Of a DNA stretch of 64,000 nucleotides, positions 1-12,390 are shown piece by piece. The first letter of the stretch is position 1. Every line of letters starts with the position of its first letter. The stretch spans positions 15,321,541 to 15,385,540 of the forward strand of contig CM048849.1 of NCBI GenBank assembly GCA_026545225.1, given 5' to 3'. Under the pieces are notes generated by a model. The model was given only the letters and a program-made list of their open reading frames with translations. It ran no database searches and was not told the origin of the DNA. This DNA comes from Cornus controversa. Lineage: Eukaryota > Streptophyta > Magnoliopsida > Cornales > Cornaceae. The translations under genes and the position numbers were made by a program.

Positions 1-821
1 AGGCATGTAATGATTGTTAGGGGGCATGTCAGGATTGCCAATACCTAATAAGGTATCTAAGATTAGTTAGGGAGGAATGTAAGGATTGCTAGGGGGCATG
101 TTAGGATTGTCAATACCTAATAAGGTATTTATGGATAGTATAGGAGGCATGCCAGGATTGCCTAGTTTAATAAGGTATTATATTTCTGCCTTTGGTTTAA
201 ACTTAGAGATAGGTTCTAAACTTGTGTGATAGGGGTTGAGTTGGGATGGTATATAGAACGACTTCTATTAAGATACATGAGGTAGATAAGGAAACGATTT
301 GTATATAATTATATATATATTGGTTGTCTCTCATATAGAGGGTATGTTTACCGCTTCTCTGATTGGGTTGTAGTAGAGAGAACTTGCTCGTGAGTTTAAC
401 CCACTTTATTGATATTTCAGGCCACAAACCAGTTCCACTGCGACGATGGAGTCTTGGGTTGGTTGATTGTGGCAGGCATCTCCTCGCATCAGTTTTTAGA
501 GTAGGAACCTAGTCTCTTCTTCATATTCAGCATATGAACTCTATTAAGACATTGGTTGTTCGGTTATTTAATTTATAGTAACTCTTGTTCTTTCTGGTTA
601 AGGGGTCCTTGGGTTACGGAATTTCCAAGTTGTTTTGCCAGACACGTACTTTATTTATTTATTTAACATTTCATTATTTCCGATGGACTTTCTATTCTGA
701 TTTAAAATTTGTTTCATTCTGTCTTTGTATTCTATGCTTATTGCTATCAGTTGTAAATATCTCTCAGGTTTAGTGTGTGAGACTGGTCACCTCATGTGTG
801 AAATTTGTATGGGGTATTTCA
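1..821 (+). mobile_element. 3' part of a chromovirus LTR
   Basis: This is the 3' portion of a long terminal repeat whose start lies outside the window. It ends in GGGGTATTTCA, and its last 250 bp closely match the end of the complete LTR at 2244-5360, including the blocks GGGGTCCTTGGGTTACGGA and GGTCACCTCATG. No primer-binding site follows the end, so it is either a solo LTR or the 3' LTR of an element lying to the left. Bases 1-180 are tandem repeats with the core CCTAATAAGGTAT. The short open frames in it are not genes. Confidence 0.75.
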
Positions 822-2243
822 TTCTAACTCTAAGTCCAACTCACGGTTGCTAACCATCAACCACCTCCTTACCATGCCCTGAATGTGTTAATGTAGGGGA
901 TGAGCAAGTTCAATGGCTCAAAGTGATACGTTGTGCATTCCGTTCAAGTTCATATTTCATATCAATGCATAAACACAAATCAACATGCATAGCTTAACTA
1001 CATGTCATGCTTCCTAGCATTCTAGTTAGAAACTGAAACTTTCACTTCACATGGCATAGACATCAAGATGCTTAACAACCACAAAAAATTTAAATCACAT
1101 CCTGTCTATAACATATGACCAAATGAAATTCAAACACAAGTTTAACAGAATTATCACAAACACACATTTCTATTCATTTATTTCAAATCGTGGCATATAC
1201 ATCAAATGTAACTTGACAACCAGAAAATTTCAATTCATGCATAAAGCACATTCTCCATCATATAAGTGACATATGACACTTTTCAAATCAGATTAATATC
1301 CACACAAATCATGTACTTTCACATAAGTTACACATAAGACTCAACACATTCTCTCAGAATTGCTTCACACTCACACACACACAAGATACGTACCGAAGAC
1401 CCATATCTCAAGTTCATGATTATTGGGGCTACTAACCCATCTGTTACCACCCATTTTCTTACGCATGTTTGAGGTTTTTCAACCCTAGAGGATATGTTCC
1501 CCTACTAATTTCCCACGAGCCACTTCTGAGACACACCCCACACCCACACAAAATAGCTCACATTTTATATACAAATTCACAAGTTCGATGCATTGCACCC
1601 ATTGCATGTCCTATTTCAATTCTAGTATGTCACACAAAAACCATAAGACACACATATACATAAACTAAAACTCCTAAATTAGGTTTTCATCATTTTTCCT
1701 GAAATCCCACACATGCCATACATTTACCATTTTGCATATATAATCAATTCATGCATTTTTAACACATACCAATCCTTTCAATTCAAAAGAAACTCATTTA
1801 TATTCTTGTAAAACACAAAATTTAACCTAAAATTCCATATATGCAATACATGTCACATAAGGCATATACAAGCAATTTATGCATTTTAAATCATACATCA
1901 ATTTAAATCAAGTATTATATCACAAATTTCATTTAATCATATATAACATGAAAACCTCTACTTTATGCCGTTAATATGAAATTAGACTTGTAATGAAAGA
2001 CACAACGCATACCCCTACCTCAATTTGGAGTGAGAACTCCAAAATCTCCAATTTCATCCCAATGTGTATCCGCCAATTTACTGCCACTATACTTTCTGCC
2101 AAGCCCAAACAAACCATACCATCCTCACCAATTATATGACTAAACCCAATTTCAGCTCAATTGCTTGCTCGATTACTTAATCATACATCAAGCCAAATTT
2201 TCCAACTTATTGCAAGCCCAATTAACTTGACCCATTTTCCTTT
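822..2243 (-). mobile_element. Chromovirus LTR fragment, second family, reversed
   Basis: This AT-rich stretch has no host gene. Near 2010-2025 it carries the reverse complement of the GAGGTAGGGGT block that also occurs at about 51725 and 63910, in LTRs starting TGTAGAGACC. I read it as a reversed, degraded LTR of that second family. It is bounded on the left by the LTR end at 821 and cut on the right by the LTR inserted at 2244. The assignment rests on short shared blocks, so the exact ends are uncertain. Confidence 0.45.
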
Positions 2244-2954
2244 TGTAATACCCCGTAAATTTTGAGGATATTTAAATTTGGTTTCAATTATTTAACTGAG
2301 TTTTATTTATTTATTATTATTTAGTTGGGTTTTAATTATTTAAATGGTTTTAGTTAAATTTTGTCAATGCTTGTTTTATTTGTTTAATGTGGATGTTTGA
2401 ATTGTTGCTAAGTGTTGATTGATTTTAATTGTGTGTGAAATATTTGTTTTAAATGTAATTTTTCTTTTAAATAAAATTTATAGGTTTTTGGGCTGCATGT
2501 TCTTTAATTTTTAATTTTTATCAGGTTGGGCTTTTATATTTATTAATATATTTATTTAGGAATTTTTATTTTAGTTTTCTAGAATGAAAATTAAAATAAA
2601 AGACAAAGAAAAGGGGGTTATAATTTCTGTCGTTTACATGTACAAAGACCGAAAAAACGTAGACGCAAGAGAGAAGGGAGAGAAGGAGCGATTCATCAGG
2701 ATAAGTTCATGTTCGTCAAAAAGGCAAGTTCAAACTCTTCTCTTGCCCTTTGAATCTGTAGACATATATATTATCTGTATATATATGTTGCTGAAATATA
2801 TATATAATTTCTTTCTTTTTTTTTAATTATGAAATTAAATGATTATGAATGCTAAGGTGGTTTTGTGGATTAAACATGAAGAATCTGGGGGTTTGGTACT
2901 GCTATAGAGTATTTTTGGATATGTATATACATGAATATATGACGGTATAGGCAG

Positions 2955-2956
<2 letters not shown>

Positions 2957-3006
<50 letters not shown>
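2957..3006. repeat. (TA)n microsatellite inside an LTR
   Basis: About 25 uninterrupted TA units, roughly 710 bp from the start of the LTR. A reading frame through it on the minus strand gives only a Tyr-Ile repeat and is not a gene. Confidence 0.95.
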
Positions 3007-3011
<5 letters not shown>

Positions 3012-4142
3012 AACATGAAATTGGGTTTACTGTATTCATCATTTTTAAGGGTTTTTGTTTCGATCAATAGGTAGATATTGCTTCCTAGAACAATCCTTGA
3101 AAATTTGGTTGCAAACTATTGGGTAGATTAACAAAAAATTGAATTTGAAATTTTAGATTTTTAAAACTTGAAATTGCGTGTTTTTAATTTAGGTCGTAAG
3201 AGGGTGTGAATTTGGTACCAATATATAGATTAGATCGAGCTGAGTTCAATGGTATATTCATACGCGCGATTCCGTGCTTGAAAGTGGCCAAAAAATGGTC
3301 AGAAATTTTCAGCATCATTGTTGATATGTTCTATTGCAAGAAGGAAGAAGAAGAAGAAGAAGAAAAAGCCCCGCCGGCGCGTCGAGGCGCGTGCGTCGCC
3401 GGCCGGAGATCGGAAAAGAATTCCTCAAAATTTGATTTTCTTTTTCTTTTATTTTAAAAATATTTTTAAATTTTTGCAAAATTCCCAAAAATTTAAAATA
3501 ATATTTTAGGGATAGAATGCACTTGGATTTTAAATATCAAGTCAAAATGAGGTTCCCTTATGGCTAGATTAGTATTAAAAGCGTGCCTCGAAATTGAGAT
3601 TTTATTTTCTTTTGTTTTTGAAATTATTTTTAAAATTCCTAAAAATTTTAGAAAATTCCCAAACTTTTTATCTAATCTTTTGGGGTCAAAATAGGTATGG
3701 TTTTAAATTTCATAACGAAATAATTTTCCATTGTTATAGAACTAGTTTTCAAAAGTGTGCTTCAAAATGAGAAATTTTAAATTCTTTCCTTTGCTTTGGG
3801 TTGTTATGAATTTTTAAAAATTGCAAAAAATTTTAAAATAATTAAATAGGGTTCTAAGGAACAGAATAGGCCCGAAAACCTAGATTAAGAGATAGGTTTA
3901 GACTCCCTTGATGATTTAGGTGCATTGGAGGTTTGATTGTGTGCTTGCTCATATAATTGGTCGTTGTATTATTTCCCTTCCTTATTTGTATTCTTTGAAA
4001 TCATAATTGTTCATGAGATACTTAATATAAGTTTAATTATGTATTGAGATATTTTAATGTGGTGATTGAACTTCTGTTAGATTAAATTAATGTGCTAAGT
4101 AGGTTAGGTATTTTGTTTTGGTTTAATAGGTTAGTTATAGAG

Positions 4143-4765
4143 ACATGTAAGGATTACAAGGAGGCGTGTTAGGATTGCCAATACCTATTAAGGTATCTAA
4201 GGTTAGGGAGGCATGTAAGGATTGCTAGAGGGTATGTCAGGATTGCCAATACCTATTAAGATATCCAAGGATAGTATAGGTGGCATGTCAGGATTGCGCA
4301 GGTTTAATAGAAAACTTGCTTTTATGCCTTTGGTTTGAACTTAGAAATCTAAACTTGTGTGATAGGGGTTGAATGGGGACGGTACATAGGATGACTTTTA
4401 TTTTGGAGATATAAGATAGATAAGGAAATTATTTGAGTTAAAATAGATAAGGGAGGCATGTCTGGATTGCCAATACCTAATAAAGTATTTAAAGATTAAT
4501 TAGGGAGGCATGTCAAGATTGCCAATACCTAATAAAGTATTTAAAGATTAATTAGGGAGGCATGTCAGGATTGCCAATAAAGTAGTTAACATAGATAAGG
4601 GGTGCATGTCAAGATTGCCAATACCTAATAAGGTATTTAAGGTTAATAAGAGAGACATGTTTGGATTGTCAATTACATGGTGGGGTACTTGATATATATA
4701 TATAAGAGGCAGGTTAGGCTTATCAAATATTCATAAGGTTGTTTATTTAATAAAGTGTCTGGGCA
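4143..4765 (+). repeat. Tandem repeat of about 65 bp inside the LTR
   Basis: Degenerate copies of a unit built on GGCATGTCAGGATTGCCAAT followed by ACCTAATAAGGTAT. The second part can form a hairpin: six-base arms ATACCT and AGGTAT around a four-base loop. Equivalent repeats sit in the other LTRs of this family with different copy numbers. Confidence 0.85.
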
Positions 4766-5362
4766 TGTAAGGACTGCCTTTGGTTTGAACTTAGAAAATA
4801 AGTTCTATAATTTGTGTAATAGGGGATAGATTGGGATGGTATGGAGGATGGTTCCTATTTTTGGGACAGAGGTTAAATAAGAAAATGAGATGTGTACATC
4901 TATGTATTTTATTGTTCCTCTTATATAGGGTATGTTTACCGGTTCTCTGATTGGGTTGTAGTAGAGAGAACTTGCTCATAGATTTAACCCACTTTGTTGA
5001 TATTTCAAGTTCCAAGCAGTTTCCACCTCGAGGTTAGAGCGTGGAGTTCATAGAGCATGATGATCATCTATTCCTTACCAAACTTTAGTGTAGGGACTTA
5101 GATCTTTTCATAAATTATTTTACTTTTATGATTTTTGGTTAAAGGGGTCCTTGAGTTACGGAACTTTCATGTTGTATTTTCAGACACGTACTTTATTTAT
5201 TTAATATTTTATTATTTCAGATGGACTTTCTATTCTGCTTTAAAATTTGTTTCATTCTGTCTTTGTATTATATGTTTGTTGCTATCAGTTGTAAATATCT
5301 CTCAGGTTTTGTGTGTGAGATTGGCCACCTCATGCATGAAATTTTGTAGGGGGTATTTTAGT

Positions 5363-5374
5363 TGGTATCAGAGC
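5363..5374 (+). other. Primer-binding site (initiator Met tRNA)
   Basis: TGGTATCAGAGC lies two bases after the LTR end. It is complementary to the 3' end of plant initiator methionine tRNA, the usual primer of chromoviruses and many Copia elements. It fixes the LTR as a 5' LTR in plus orientation. Confidence 0.85.
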
Positions 5375-5507
5375 AGGTTCATGTATTCTCGGATCCTTAA
5401 GGTCTATTGTACGATATCTTCCACGTTATGTATTATAATAAATAGAATTTAAGTATAGGACTAATCATACGTTATTCGTTTTAGTTTATTTTTGGGGTTC
5501 TATTTAG

Positions 5508-5636
5508 ATGCCACCCCGTAGGAGAAGGAATATGTGCCAAAACCAGAGTCAGTTCTGATAAATAGTAAACTCGGTCATTGGTGAGATTAGCTGGTATAGC
5601 CATTCAGCCATGTAGTTCTCCATTTAGTATTGTTAC
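5508..5636 (+). mobile_element. Start of chromovirus gag (fossil)
   Basis: An ATG 145 bases downstream of the LTR end opens a frame beginning Met-Pro-Pro-Arg-Arg-Arg-Arg-Asn, the usual N-terminus of plant chromovirus gag. Only this first part is present and the coding region is broken. Sequence resembling a different LTR follows within about 130 bases. Confidence 0.6.
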
Positions 5637-6954
5637 ACTATTGGGGATATCGGGTTGAGTTCGAGAGAGAGACAAGCGTATGATTATTACTTTCATTTTG
5701 AATTATTAAGCATGATAAGTGTTTAATGCATCCCTATATATATATATATATGCATTGCTGTGAATGAACATGATGTATGTTGAATGATACGTGAAATGTT
5801 GTGACATGCATCCATGTAGGTCGTGTTGGGTCGTCACTTAGGTGGGTTGGAATATCTCTACTGAGCCGCAGTGGTGCTCACCCCCTTATTCTAAACTCTT
5901 TTACAGATAAAGCGCCGATGACGGATGGGACATGAGTGTCCAAGTGGGACTCTAGTAGTATTTTTGCTATCTCTTGGATGTTGTACATTTTGTGGTTATC
6001 CATGCCGGCTTGTGGCATGTGACTCTTTTTGAGTTGTGGTTATATTTTGGACAAATGTAACTATGATGTATGTATTGGATTATAAGCTTGTTGGGTATGA
6101 AAAGACAACAAATTAGTTTATGTAGTGCTCGTGGTAGCATTTAATTCATTTGATGATGTTTTCATTATAAATGGATTGTGGTTGTGAAAGAAAATAATTC
6201 ATAATTGAATCATGATTATGATTTTGAGTATGTGATTGATGTTGGTACCTTTTAATTATGTTATGGATCATGTATGAGAGGTTCTAGGGTGATAGAAGGT
6301 GGATTGGGCTCCAAATGGACCACGTATATGGTTGCTTGGAGTCCTGAGAAAGGCATTTCGATCATACGAAATGCCTATTTCGCACAATCGAAACCCCCAT
6401 TTCGATTGTGTGAAGGGGTGGTGAATTATGGTGATTTTTAGGGTCCAGACAAGGATAATTTCGCACAATCGAAACCCCCATTTCAATTGTGTGAAATATT
6501 GCAGGTTCAAGGTCCCGACCAGGAGAAATTTTCACACAATTTAACTTTTTTTCGCACAATTGAGATGCCAGTTTCGCACAATCGAAATCCCACTTTCGCA
6601 CAATCGAAGTTACTATTCAAAACATCTTTTCAAACTTCGATTCAATGTAATTTTTTCGTTTGAAATCGAAATTGAGTGTGGTTTTTTTTTCAAATTGAGT
6701 ATTTTTGGATTCTCTATCCAATGGTGTAGGTTTCAGCTTTGGATTCCAAACACATGAAGTGTTGAGTCTTGGAAGTGGGTGATTCATGAATGTGTAGACA
6801 AGTAAATCCCCATTAAGGTGATATGATTTGATGCAATGCTCATTGTGATTGCATGAGTGTGGTATAGATTATTCATGGGGAGTGAATGGGTTCAAAATCA
6901 GGATTCGGGTCCAGTCTGAGGGAGTCCCGGCGGTCTGAATTCCGGAGCATGACA
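5637..6954 (+). mobile_element. Chromovirus LTR fragment, second family, 3' part
   Basis: No host gene is seen. The stretch contains the block ACTGAGCCGCAGTGGTGCTC near 5858 and ends with GGCGGTCTGAATTCCGGAGC followed by ATGACA at 6954. The ends at 8419 and 14880 look alike. A cluster of short palindromes lies at 6350-6612. I read it as the 3' part of an LTR of the second family. The left edge is approximate. Confidence 0.5.
6350..6612. repeat. Palindromic word cluster (TTTCGCACAATCGAAA type)
   Basis: TTTCGCACAATCGAAA and its reverse complement recur about seven times with short spacers, often as a word, a run of C, then the inverted word (for example 6378-6413). The cluster lies about 340-600 bp before the LTR 3' end. 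Several small open frames here only read through the repeats. Confidence 0.85.
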
Positions 6955-7074
6955 AAATGTGCAAGCATGATAATTAGTATTATATTCCCTTTAATGGTAT
7001 GTGCACATTTAGCATGAGCATGATTGTGAAAATGTTCACGTATTACATATACATGGAGTGAGTATGCATGTGAA

Positions 7075-7275
7075 AGGGTTGTGGTAACTAGGTAGCCAAG
7101 AGTAGGTATCCGGGTATGACATGAGAAGTGGTTTTTGGTAATCGGGTAGCCAAGAGTCAGTATTCGGGAGTGAAATGTAAAAAGATTTGTAGGAACCGGA
7201 TGGCCAAGAGTCAGGATCCGGGTGAAATATAAAGGTTGTGGTCAGTTGGATTACCAAGAGTTGAGATCCGGACCA
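7075..7275 (+). repeat. Tandem repeat of about 54 bp, four copies
   Basis: Four degenerate copies marked by GCCAAGAG at about 7095, 7149 and 7203 and its variant at 7253. Each is followed by a GGATCCGGG-like box. The array lies inside the LTR fragment. Confidence 0.8.
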
Positions 7276-7929
7276 ATTGTTATCGTTGAGACTATGGGCA
7301 GCGAGTTAAGGTAGGAGCGATGGGATTCATGCGTGTGTGTAAGACACGGATAAGGTTTGAGTGTGTAGCACGATGCATATATTTATGGCATAAATGTTAG
7401 CATGACTAATTATATATGAATAGTGCTTAACGTGATAACATGATTATGTGTTATATGGTATTCACAAGACTTACGAATTTGTGTTTTTGACATTCCTACT
7501 GAGCGTATTGTAACTTATCCCATGAGTATTAACTCTTTTCAGGAAATAAAAAGGAAGTGATGGAGTCTTCCCAGCAGTGAGTTGGCATGGAGTGGAACCG
7601 GTTTCATTTAAAGACTCTTTATCCTTTATTTGAATGTATGTTCGAATTGTGGAATTTATGCATGTAGTGAACAAGTATAATACTTTTTATGTTGCGAGAA
7701 CACATTATAAATATGTTTATGATATCATACTTCACATTTATGTTTTGAGCATGGTGAATGTTAGGTGATGCGAATAGTGATTTTGCATTTATGTTCATTT
7801 TTACATGTATAAACTTGTTAGAATGGTTGTATTAATGAATTGGTAAAATGAGGAGTGTGTATGATACGAATGAGGACCAAAGTGTCATTTTGGACACTTA
7901 GAGAAAATCTGCAGAGAAACAGTGTTCGA

Positions 7930-8160
7930 GGGTTTTCGATTAATCGAAACCCCTGTTTCGATCAATCAAAAAGCTTCGGTTAAATAGGCTAAGTATCAAA
8001 AAATGTTCGATGGAAAGGTGGTTAATTCTAGTAGGTTGTTGATGGAACATCGATACAAGTTTGATTATGCGAAGTTCTGAATTGATCGAAGCCTCTATTT
8101 CGCACAATCAAAATGTGAGTCTCGATTAATCAAAGAAGGCAATTCGATTAATCGAAAGGT
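7930..8160. repeat. Palindromic word cluster (TTCGATTAATCGAA type)
   Basis: The perfect 14-base palindrome TTCGATTAATCGAA occurs at 7935-7948 and 8143-8156, with near-copies between them (TTCGATCAATCAAA, CTCGATTAATCAAA). It lies about 260-490 bp before the LTR end at 8419, the same relative place as the differently worded cluster at 6350-6612. Confidence 0.85.
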
Positions 8161-8419
8161 GCTTTGATTGGGCCTTTGACTTGTAATACCTATGTATACA
8201 CGTATACAAGGTAGGTTTGGTGATGATTAGGCTTCCGCTGATTTATGAGATGATGACTTAAATTAATTAGTCATGATGGTGTTCCAGATAGGAATAATGT
8301 GTGATAAATGGTAGTTTATCATATTTGTCTAGGTTATGGCATAACGATCGAGTGGTCATGACATTTCGCAACCTTCGGACCGGGGGAGTCTCGGCGGTCC
8401 GAATTTTGGCGCGTGACAA

Positions 8420-8971
8420 CTAATTGTTTACACTTCATAACATGCTAATTGTGGAATGAATTAGCATCGTGTTGTATAAGCATAGTTAGAGTTATATGAC
8501 TATTCATACTTGGTGTTGAGTTTTTTTTGTTGTGTATATAGCAAAATTCTGCCAAGAAGAGTGCAAGGTTGAGGCATTAATATCTCTCAAGAGCAAATAG
8601 ATGGGGCTCAATTTATGCGAGACATGGTAGATACCATCAGGCAAATCGGAAGGGAAACCCAATAAGAAGAAGTTCATTACAACCTAGGGTTGGATTGACC
8701 AAACCTTCAAACTCTTGGTTGCTCTAGCGATCGATGAGGATTTAAGGGTTGGTGTAGCAGCGCTTCATCTTCAAGGAAAAGCAGATAGATGGTGCTAGTT
8801 CATGATAATACCTATAATACTGAGATTATGGAGTTGGATACTTTCAAAGGACTTTTCTTTGATAAATTCTTCCCAGCAACAATGAAAGATCGGTTGAGGC
8901 AGGAGTTCATCGATCTCATACAAGGAGATGAGACCAAGTTTACTTCCTTGACTCGCTTTGCACCAGAGATG

Positions 8972-8974
<3 letters not shown>
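8420..8974 (+). mobile_element. Chromovirus gag remnant
   Basis: Downstream of the LTR end is a leader, then an N-terminal gag signature (Leu-Pro-Arg-Arg-Val-Gln-Gly, about 8550). Further on is a retrotransposon gag domain piece with the family pattern F-FF-K-FFPATMKDRLRQEFI and LTRFAPEMV, ending at 8970. It is a broken remnant with several breaks and no host function is expected. It abuts a TA microsatellite, beyond which an oppositely oriented element begins. Confidence 0.75.

Positions 8975-9026
<52 letters not shown>
8975..9026. repeat. (TA)n microsatellite at an element junction
   Basis: About 26 TA units separating a plus-strand gag remnant from LTR-derived sequence of a minus-strand chromovirus. 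The bases right of it (AAACATTTAATAAAACTACT) are repeated at 12388, also directly after a TA tract. Confidence 0.95.
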
Positions 9027-9028
<2 letters not shown>

Positions 9029-10167
9029 AACATTTAATAAAACTACTACACACTTATTTAAAATAACTAAAGTATTTAATATCACACAATTAACATTTAA
9101 ATTAAACATAAATAAACATATCTGAAATAAAAAGCTTTGGATATTTTGCCTTTATTTCATCCTCCCTTTCCCAAGTGGATTTCACCTCGTTATGGTGACT
9201 TCACTAGACACACACTAAAGGAATAGTCTTGGAATGAAGAATCTGGTTCCTACGGTCAAGAATACAGTAAGGTTGTTCCACATACGTTGCATCTAGCTGC
9301 AATTCAATCTTCCCAACTTCAATATGCTAATAAGTATCCTCATTCCTAAGAAATTTTTGCAACATACACATAAAAGACCTTATACATCCTGTGTATTGTG
9401 TCTGGTAATGCCAATATGTACGCTACCACCCCAACCCTATCAGTAATCATGAAAGGATCCACAAAATGAGGTGATAATTTCCCCCTTTTCCCTAACCGCA
9501 TCACCCCCTTCATGGGAGAGACATCAAGAAACATTTGTTCCCCCACTTTGAACTCTAAAACATAAGTTTGACAATCATCATAATTCTTCTGCCAACTCTG
9601 GGTAGTGCGCATACAATTTCTAATGAAAGTAACTTTCCCTTATGTATTCTTAATGAACTCCAGACCAAAAAAAATCATTTCTCACCAACTTGTATCCAAC
9701 AAATAGGAGACCGACATGGTCGTCCATACAAAGCCTCAAACGGTGTCATACAAATAGTCTTCTAATAAATATTGTTATAAGAAAACTCATAAAACGGAAG
9801 ATAAAACTCTCAATATCAAAGTCTACCAATATCTATGGTGACCTGCCGGCAACTTTTTCGTAAAATCGTACTAACTCCAAATGGTGTAGAAATGCTAAGA
9901 GAATGACTACAAAGCAGAGCCATTAATCCAGATAAAATAATAAAAGATCTAGACACAAAAGAGTGTGATGCACCATTATAAAAAAATAATTCAACCAAGT
10001 CTACCATGTATAGGAAACATACCCCCAATACCCCAATAACGAACTAGAAAATAGAGTAAATTTGAGTCCTATACTTAGGCTCTATTTATTAGAACATGCA
10101 ACGTGGAAGATATCATATGACCCTAAGGACCCGAAAACACTTAAACCTAGAATGCTCTGATCCCAAC
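9027..10167 (-). mobile_element. Internal remnant of a chromodomain Ty3/gypsy element
   Basis: Read on the minus strand from the LTR at 10168: a primer-binding-site-like stretch (about 10153-10166); a protease piece with NGASHSFVSRSF and an SISTPFG motif (about 9816-10028); integrase C-terminal sequence with MTPFEALYGRPCRSP, FKVGEQMFLDVSPMKGVMR and GKLSPHFVDPF (about 9346-9800); and a chromodomain tail with a TWEREDEIKAKYPKLF-like motif (about 9130-9230). The integrase-chromodomain order places it among plant chromoviruses of the Tekay/Del type. It is broken in many places and reduced to pieces. LTR-like sequence (9027-9122) lies at its 3' side. Confidence 0.8.
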
Positions 10168-10734
10168 TGTGACACCCCCTAATTTCCATGCATAAGGTGG
10201 CCAGGCTTATACATAAAAATTAGGAAATACCAATGCATAGTAATAAAGGAGGAATTTAATAGCAGAAAGAAAATCTAATAAAGAATAAATCCTAAACCAT
10301 AAATCTCCATAGCTAATTCATAAGTTAATTCGGAGTATATACCAAAATCCTCAATTAAATACAACTCGAGAATTTAGTAACTCAAGGACATCCAAAACTA
10401 GAAATAAACCATAGTCTAATAAACTAAAAAATAAAATAGAATCAAATCCCTACTTTACAAAGATTAGAATAAAATGTAGACACGTGAATGTAAGAAGAAT
10501 CTCAAACTCAACTCTATAGTTAGAATTGCCTATGACTTGAAATATCAACAAAGAGTGGGTTAAACCTATGAGCAAGTCCTCTCTACTATATCCCAATCAA
10601 AGAATCGATAACCAACCATCTCCTATTCAAACAACCTAAATTACATGATAAATAGCAAAATTCCATGCATATGACACAATTAATGAATAATTTTACATAA
10701 TAGCGAACAGTAGCAAATATAATTATAAAAAGCA

Positions 10735-11160
10735 ATCCTAACATACCGTATATATATTAGTGAGACTACTTATTAGCTAGCTCTCAATTTCGTATGGCAA
10801 TCCTGACATGCCGTGTATATATATTGGTGAGACTGCTTATTAGCTAGCTCTCAATTCCGTATGGCAATCCTCACATGCTGTTTATATATATTGGTGAGAC
10901 TGCTTATTAGCCAGCTCCCAATTTCGTATGACAATCCTGACATGCTGTGTATATATATTGGTGAGATTGCTTATTAGCTAGCTCCCAATTCTATATGGCA
11001 ATCCTGACATGCCGTCTATAAATATTGGTGAGACTGTTTATTAGCTAGCTTCCAATTTCATATGCCAATTCAGACATGCCGTGTATATATATTGGTGAGA
11101 GTGCTTATTAGCTAGCTTTCAATTCCATATAGAAATCCAGATATGCGAGAACACATACTA
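10735..11160. repeat. 67-bp tandem repeat, six copies
   Basis: Six copies of a unit with GGCAATCCTGACATGCCGTG, TATATATTGGTGAGACTGC and TTATTAGCTAGCTCTCAATT, a few percent diverged. The GGCAATCCTGACATGCC core is shared with the 69-bp repeats of the two solo LTRs at 26-34 kb. Confidence 0.9.
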
Positions 11161-12129
11161 AGTAATTACCTTATTAGGTATTAGGCAATCATGACATGCC
11201 TCCACAAATAATCCTTCCACAATATAACATATTTAAAAGTATGATTAGTAACATATAATGAAATATACCAATAATTCATAAGGGCAAATTAATTTAGACA
11301 AGTGAAAGGAGTCAAATCTATAAATAAAATAAGAATAAAAAATAAAATAAATTACTGTTCATCGACATTGTTCACAATACTGTTCACGGATACTTGATAA
11401 TTGAATGGGTTGCATAATCTGCTCTCTATCATAAATGTATTTATAATAAAGAAATCATAGTCCTAACAGTACAAGAAAACCTAAAAATAAAAAGAAACTA
11501 GCAGCACAAGAAAACCGCTAAAAAAAAAAAATTTCTCAAAAAATTCTAAAAAAACTAAATAAGAAACCTAGTAATTAAAAACTATTAAATATTAAATTTT
11601 AGCTAATTCTGAGTTCATTTGGTGCATGAACAAAATTTCTGAAATATTCAGTAGTCTTCCAATTCGTCGAAAAATTCTGGACATCAACACTGTTCACAGA
11701 AATTTAATGTAAATACATACAACACGATTTAATTCACTACATATAAATTCCATAAATTAAATCCGAGATTTTGGTCAGCATACATATCTCCAAAAACAAA
11801 ACCCTAGTTTCTCTCAATATATATATTAGAAACAAAACTCTAGTTTAACATAATACATTCATTCTTTATAAAAAAATAAAATAAAAACATATATACATAT
11901 AGATATGGTTTCAGAGGTGAAGAATTTATAAATTCAAAGGGGAAGAGAAGAAAAGTTACTTGCCTCTTCAAAAACAAAGGTAAAAATCATATAAACACAA
12001 ACCCCTTTGCCCAAAATCACAATCCTCTTCAATTCCTCTTCTCAAATCCTCCCTAGGGTTTCTATCTCCTTCTTTTCCTCTCTATCTCTCTCTCTAAAAA
12101 TATACGTATAATGAAATTTGTAGAAAACC

Positions 12130-12131
<2 letters not shown>

Positions 12132-12178
<47 letters not shown>

Positions 12179-12322
12179 TTTCTTAAAACATATGGGCTTG
12201 GGCCTGAATAAAATAAACCTATATCTTTCCCTGATGAGCCCAAATAAACAATAAAACAAAACCCAAGCCAAAGTAAAAGAAAAATTAAAGGTCCAACCCT
12301 CAACAATAAAAATAAAAACCCA

Positions 12323-12387
<65 letters not shown>
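12132..12387. repeat. Two (TA)n tracts inside an LTR
   Basis: TA tracts at about 12132-12176 and 12329-12387 flank 150 bp of ordinary LTR sequence. Minus-strand open frames across them are Tyr-Ile repeats, not genes. Confidence 0.95.

Positions 12388-12390
<3 letters not shown>

Larger units (their letters stand above)
2244..5360 (+). mobile_element. Complete 5' LTR of a chromovirus (about 3.1 kb)
   Basis: A large LTR starting TGTAATACCCCGTAAATTTT and ending in a GGGGGTATTTTA block. A methionine-tRNA primer-binding site follows directly, then a gag start. The same start and end blocks occur, reversed, in the LTRs at 26465-29895 and 30034-33629, and the start block in 10168-12579, so all belong to one family. 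Inside are a (TA)n tract (2957-3006), a GC-rich patch near 3368-3408 and a tandem repeat (4143-4765). The family is inferred to be a chromodomain-bearing Ty3/gypsy clade of the Tekay/Del type, because the related element at 9.1-12.6 kb has a chromodomain. Confidence 0.8.
6955..8419 (+). mobile_element. Chromovirus LTR 3' part preceding a gag
   Basis: Ends at 8419 in GGCGGTCCGAATTTTGGCGC followed by GTGACA, matching the LTR end at 6954. The 130 bases that follow match, reversed, the leader between LTR and gag at about 50290-50400. This identifies the stretch as the 3' part of the 5' LTR of the gag remnant at 8420-8974. It holds a 54-bp tandem repeat and a palindromic word cluster. The left boundary against the preceding LTR fragment is not certain. 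Confidence 0.55.

Noticed and set aside
6268-6601. Overlapping minus-strand frames repeating a TIEMGVSIVRN-like peptide
   Set aside because: These are translations of the palindromic word cluster, not protein repeats.
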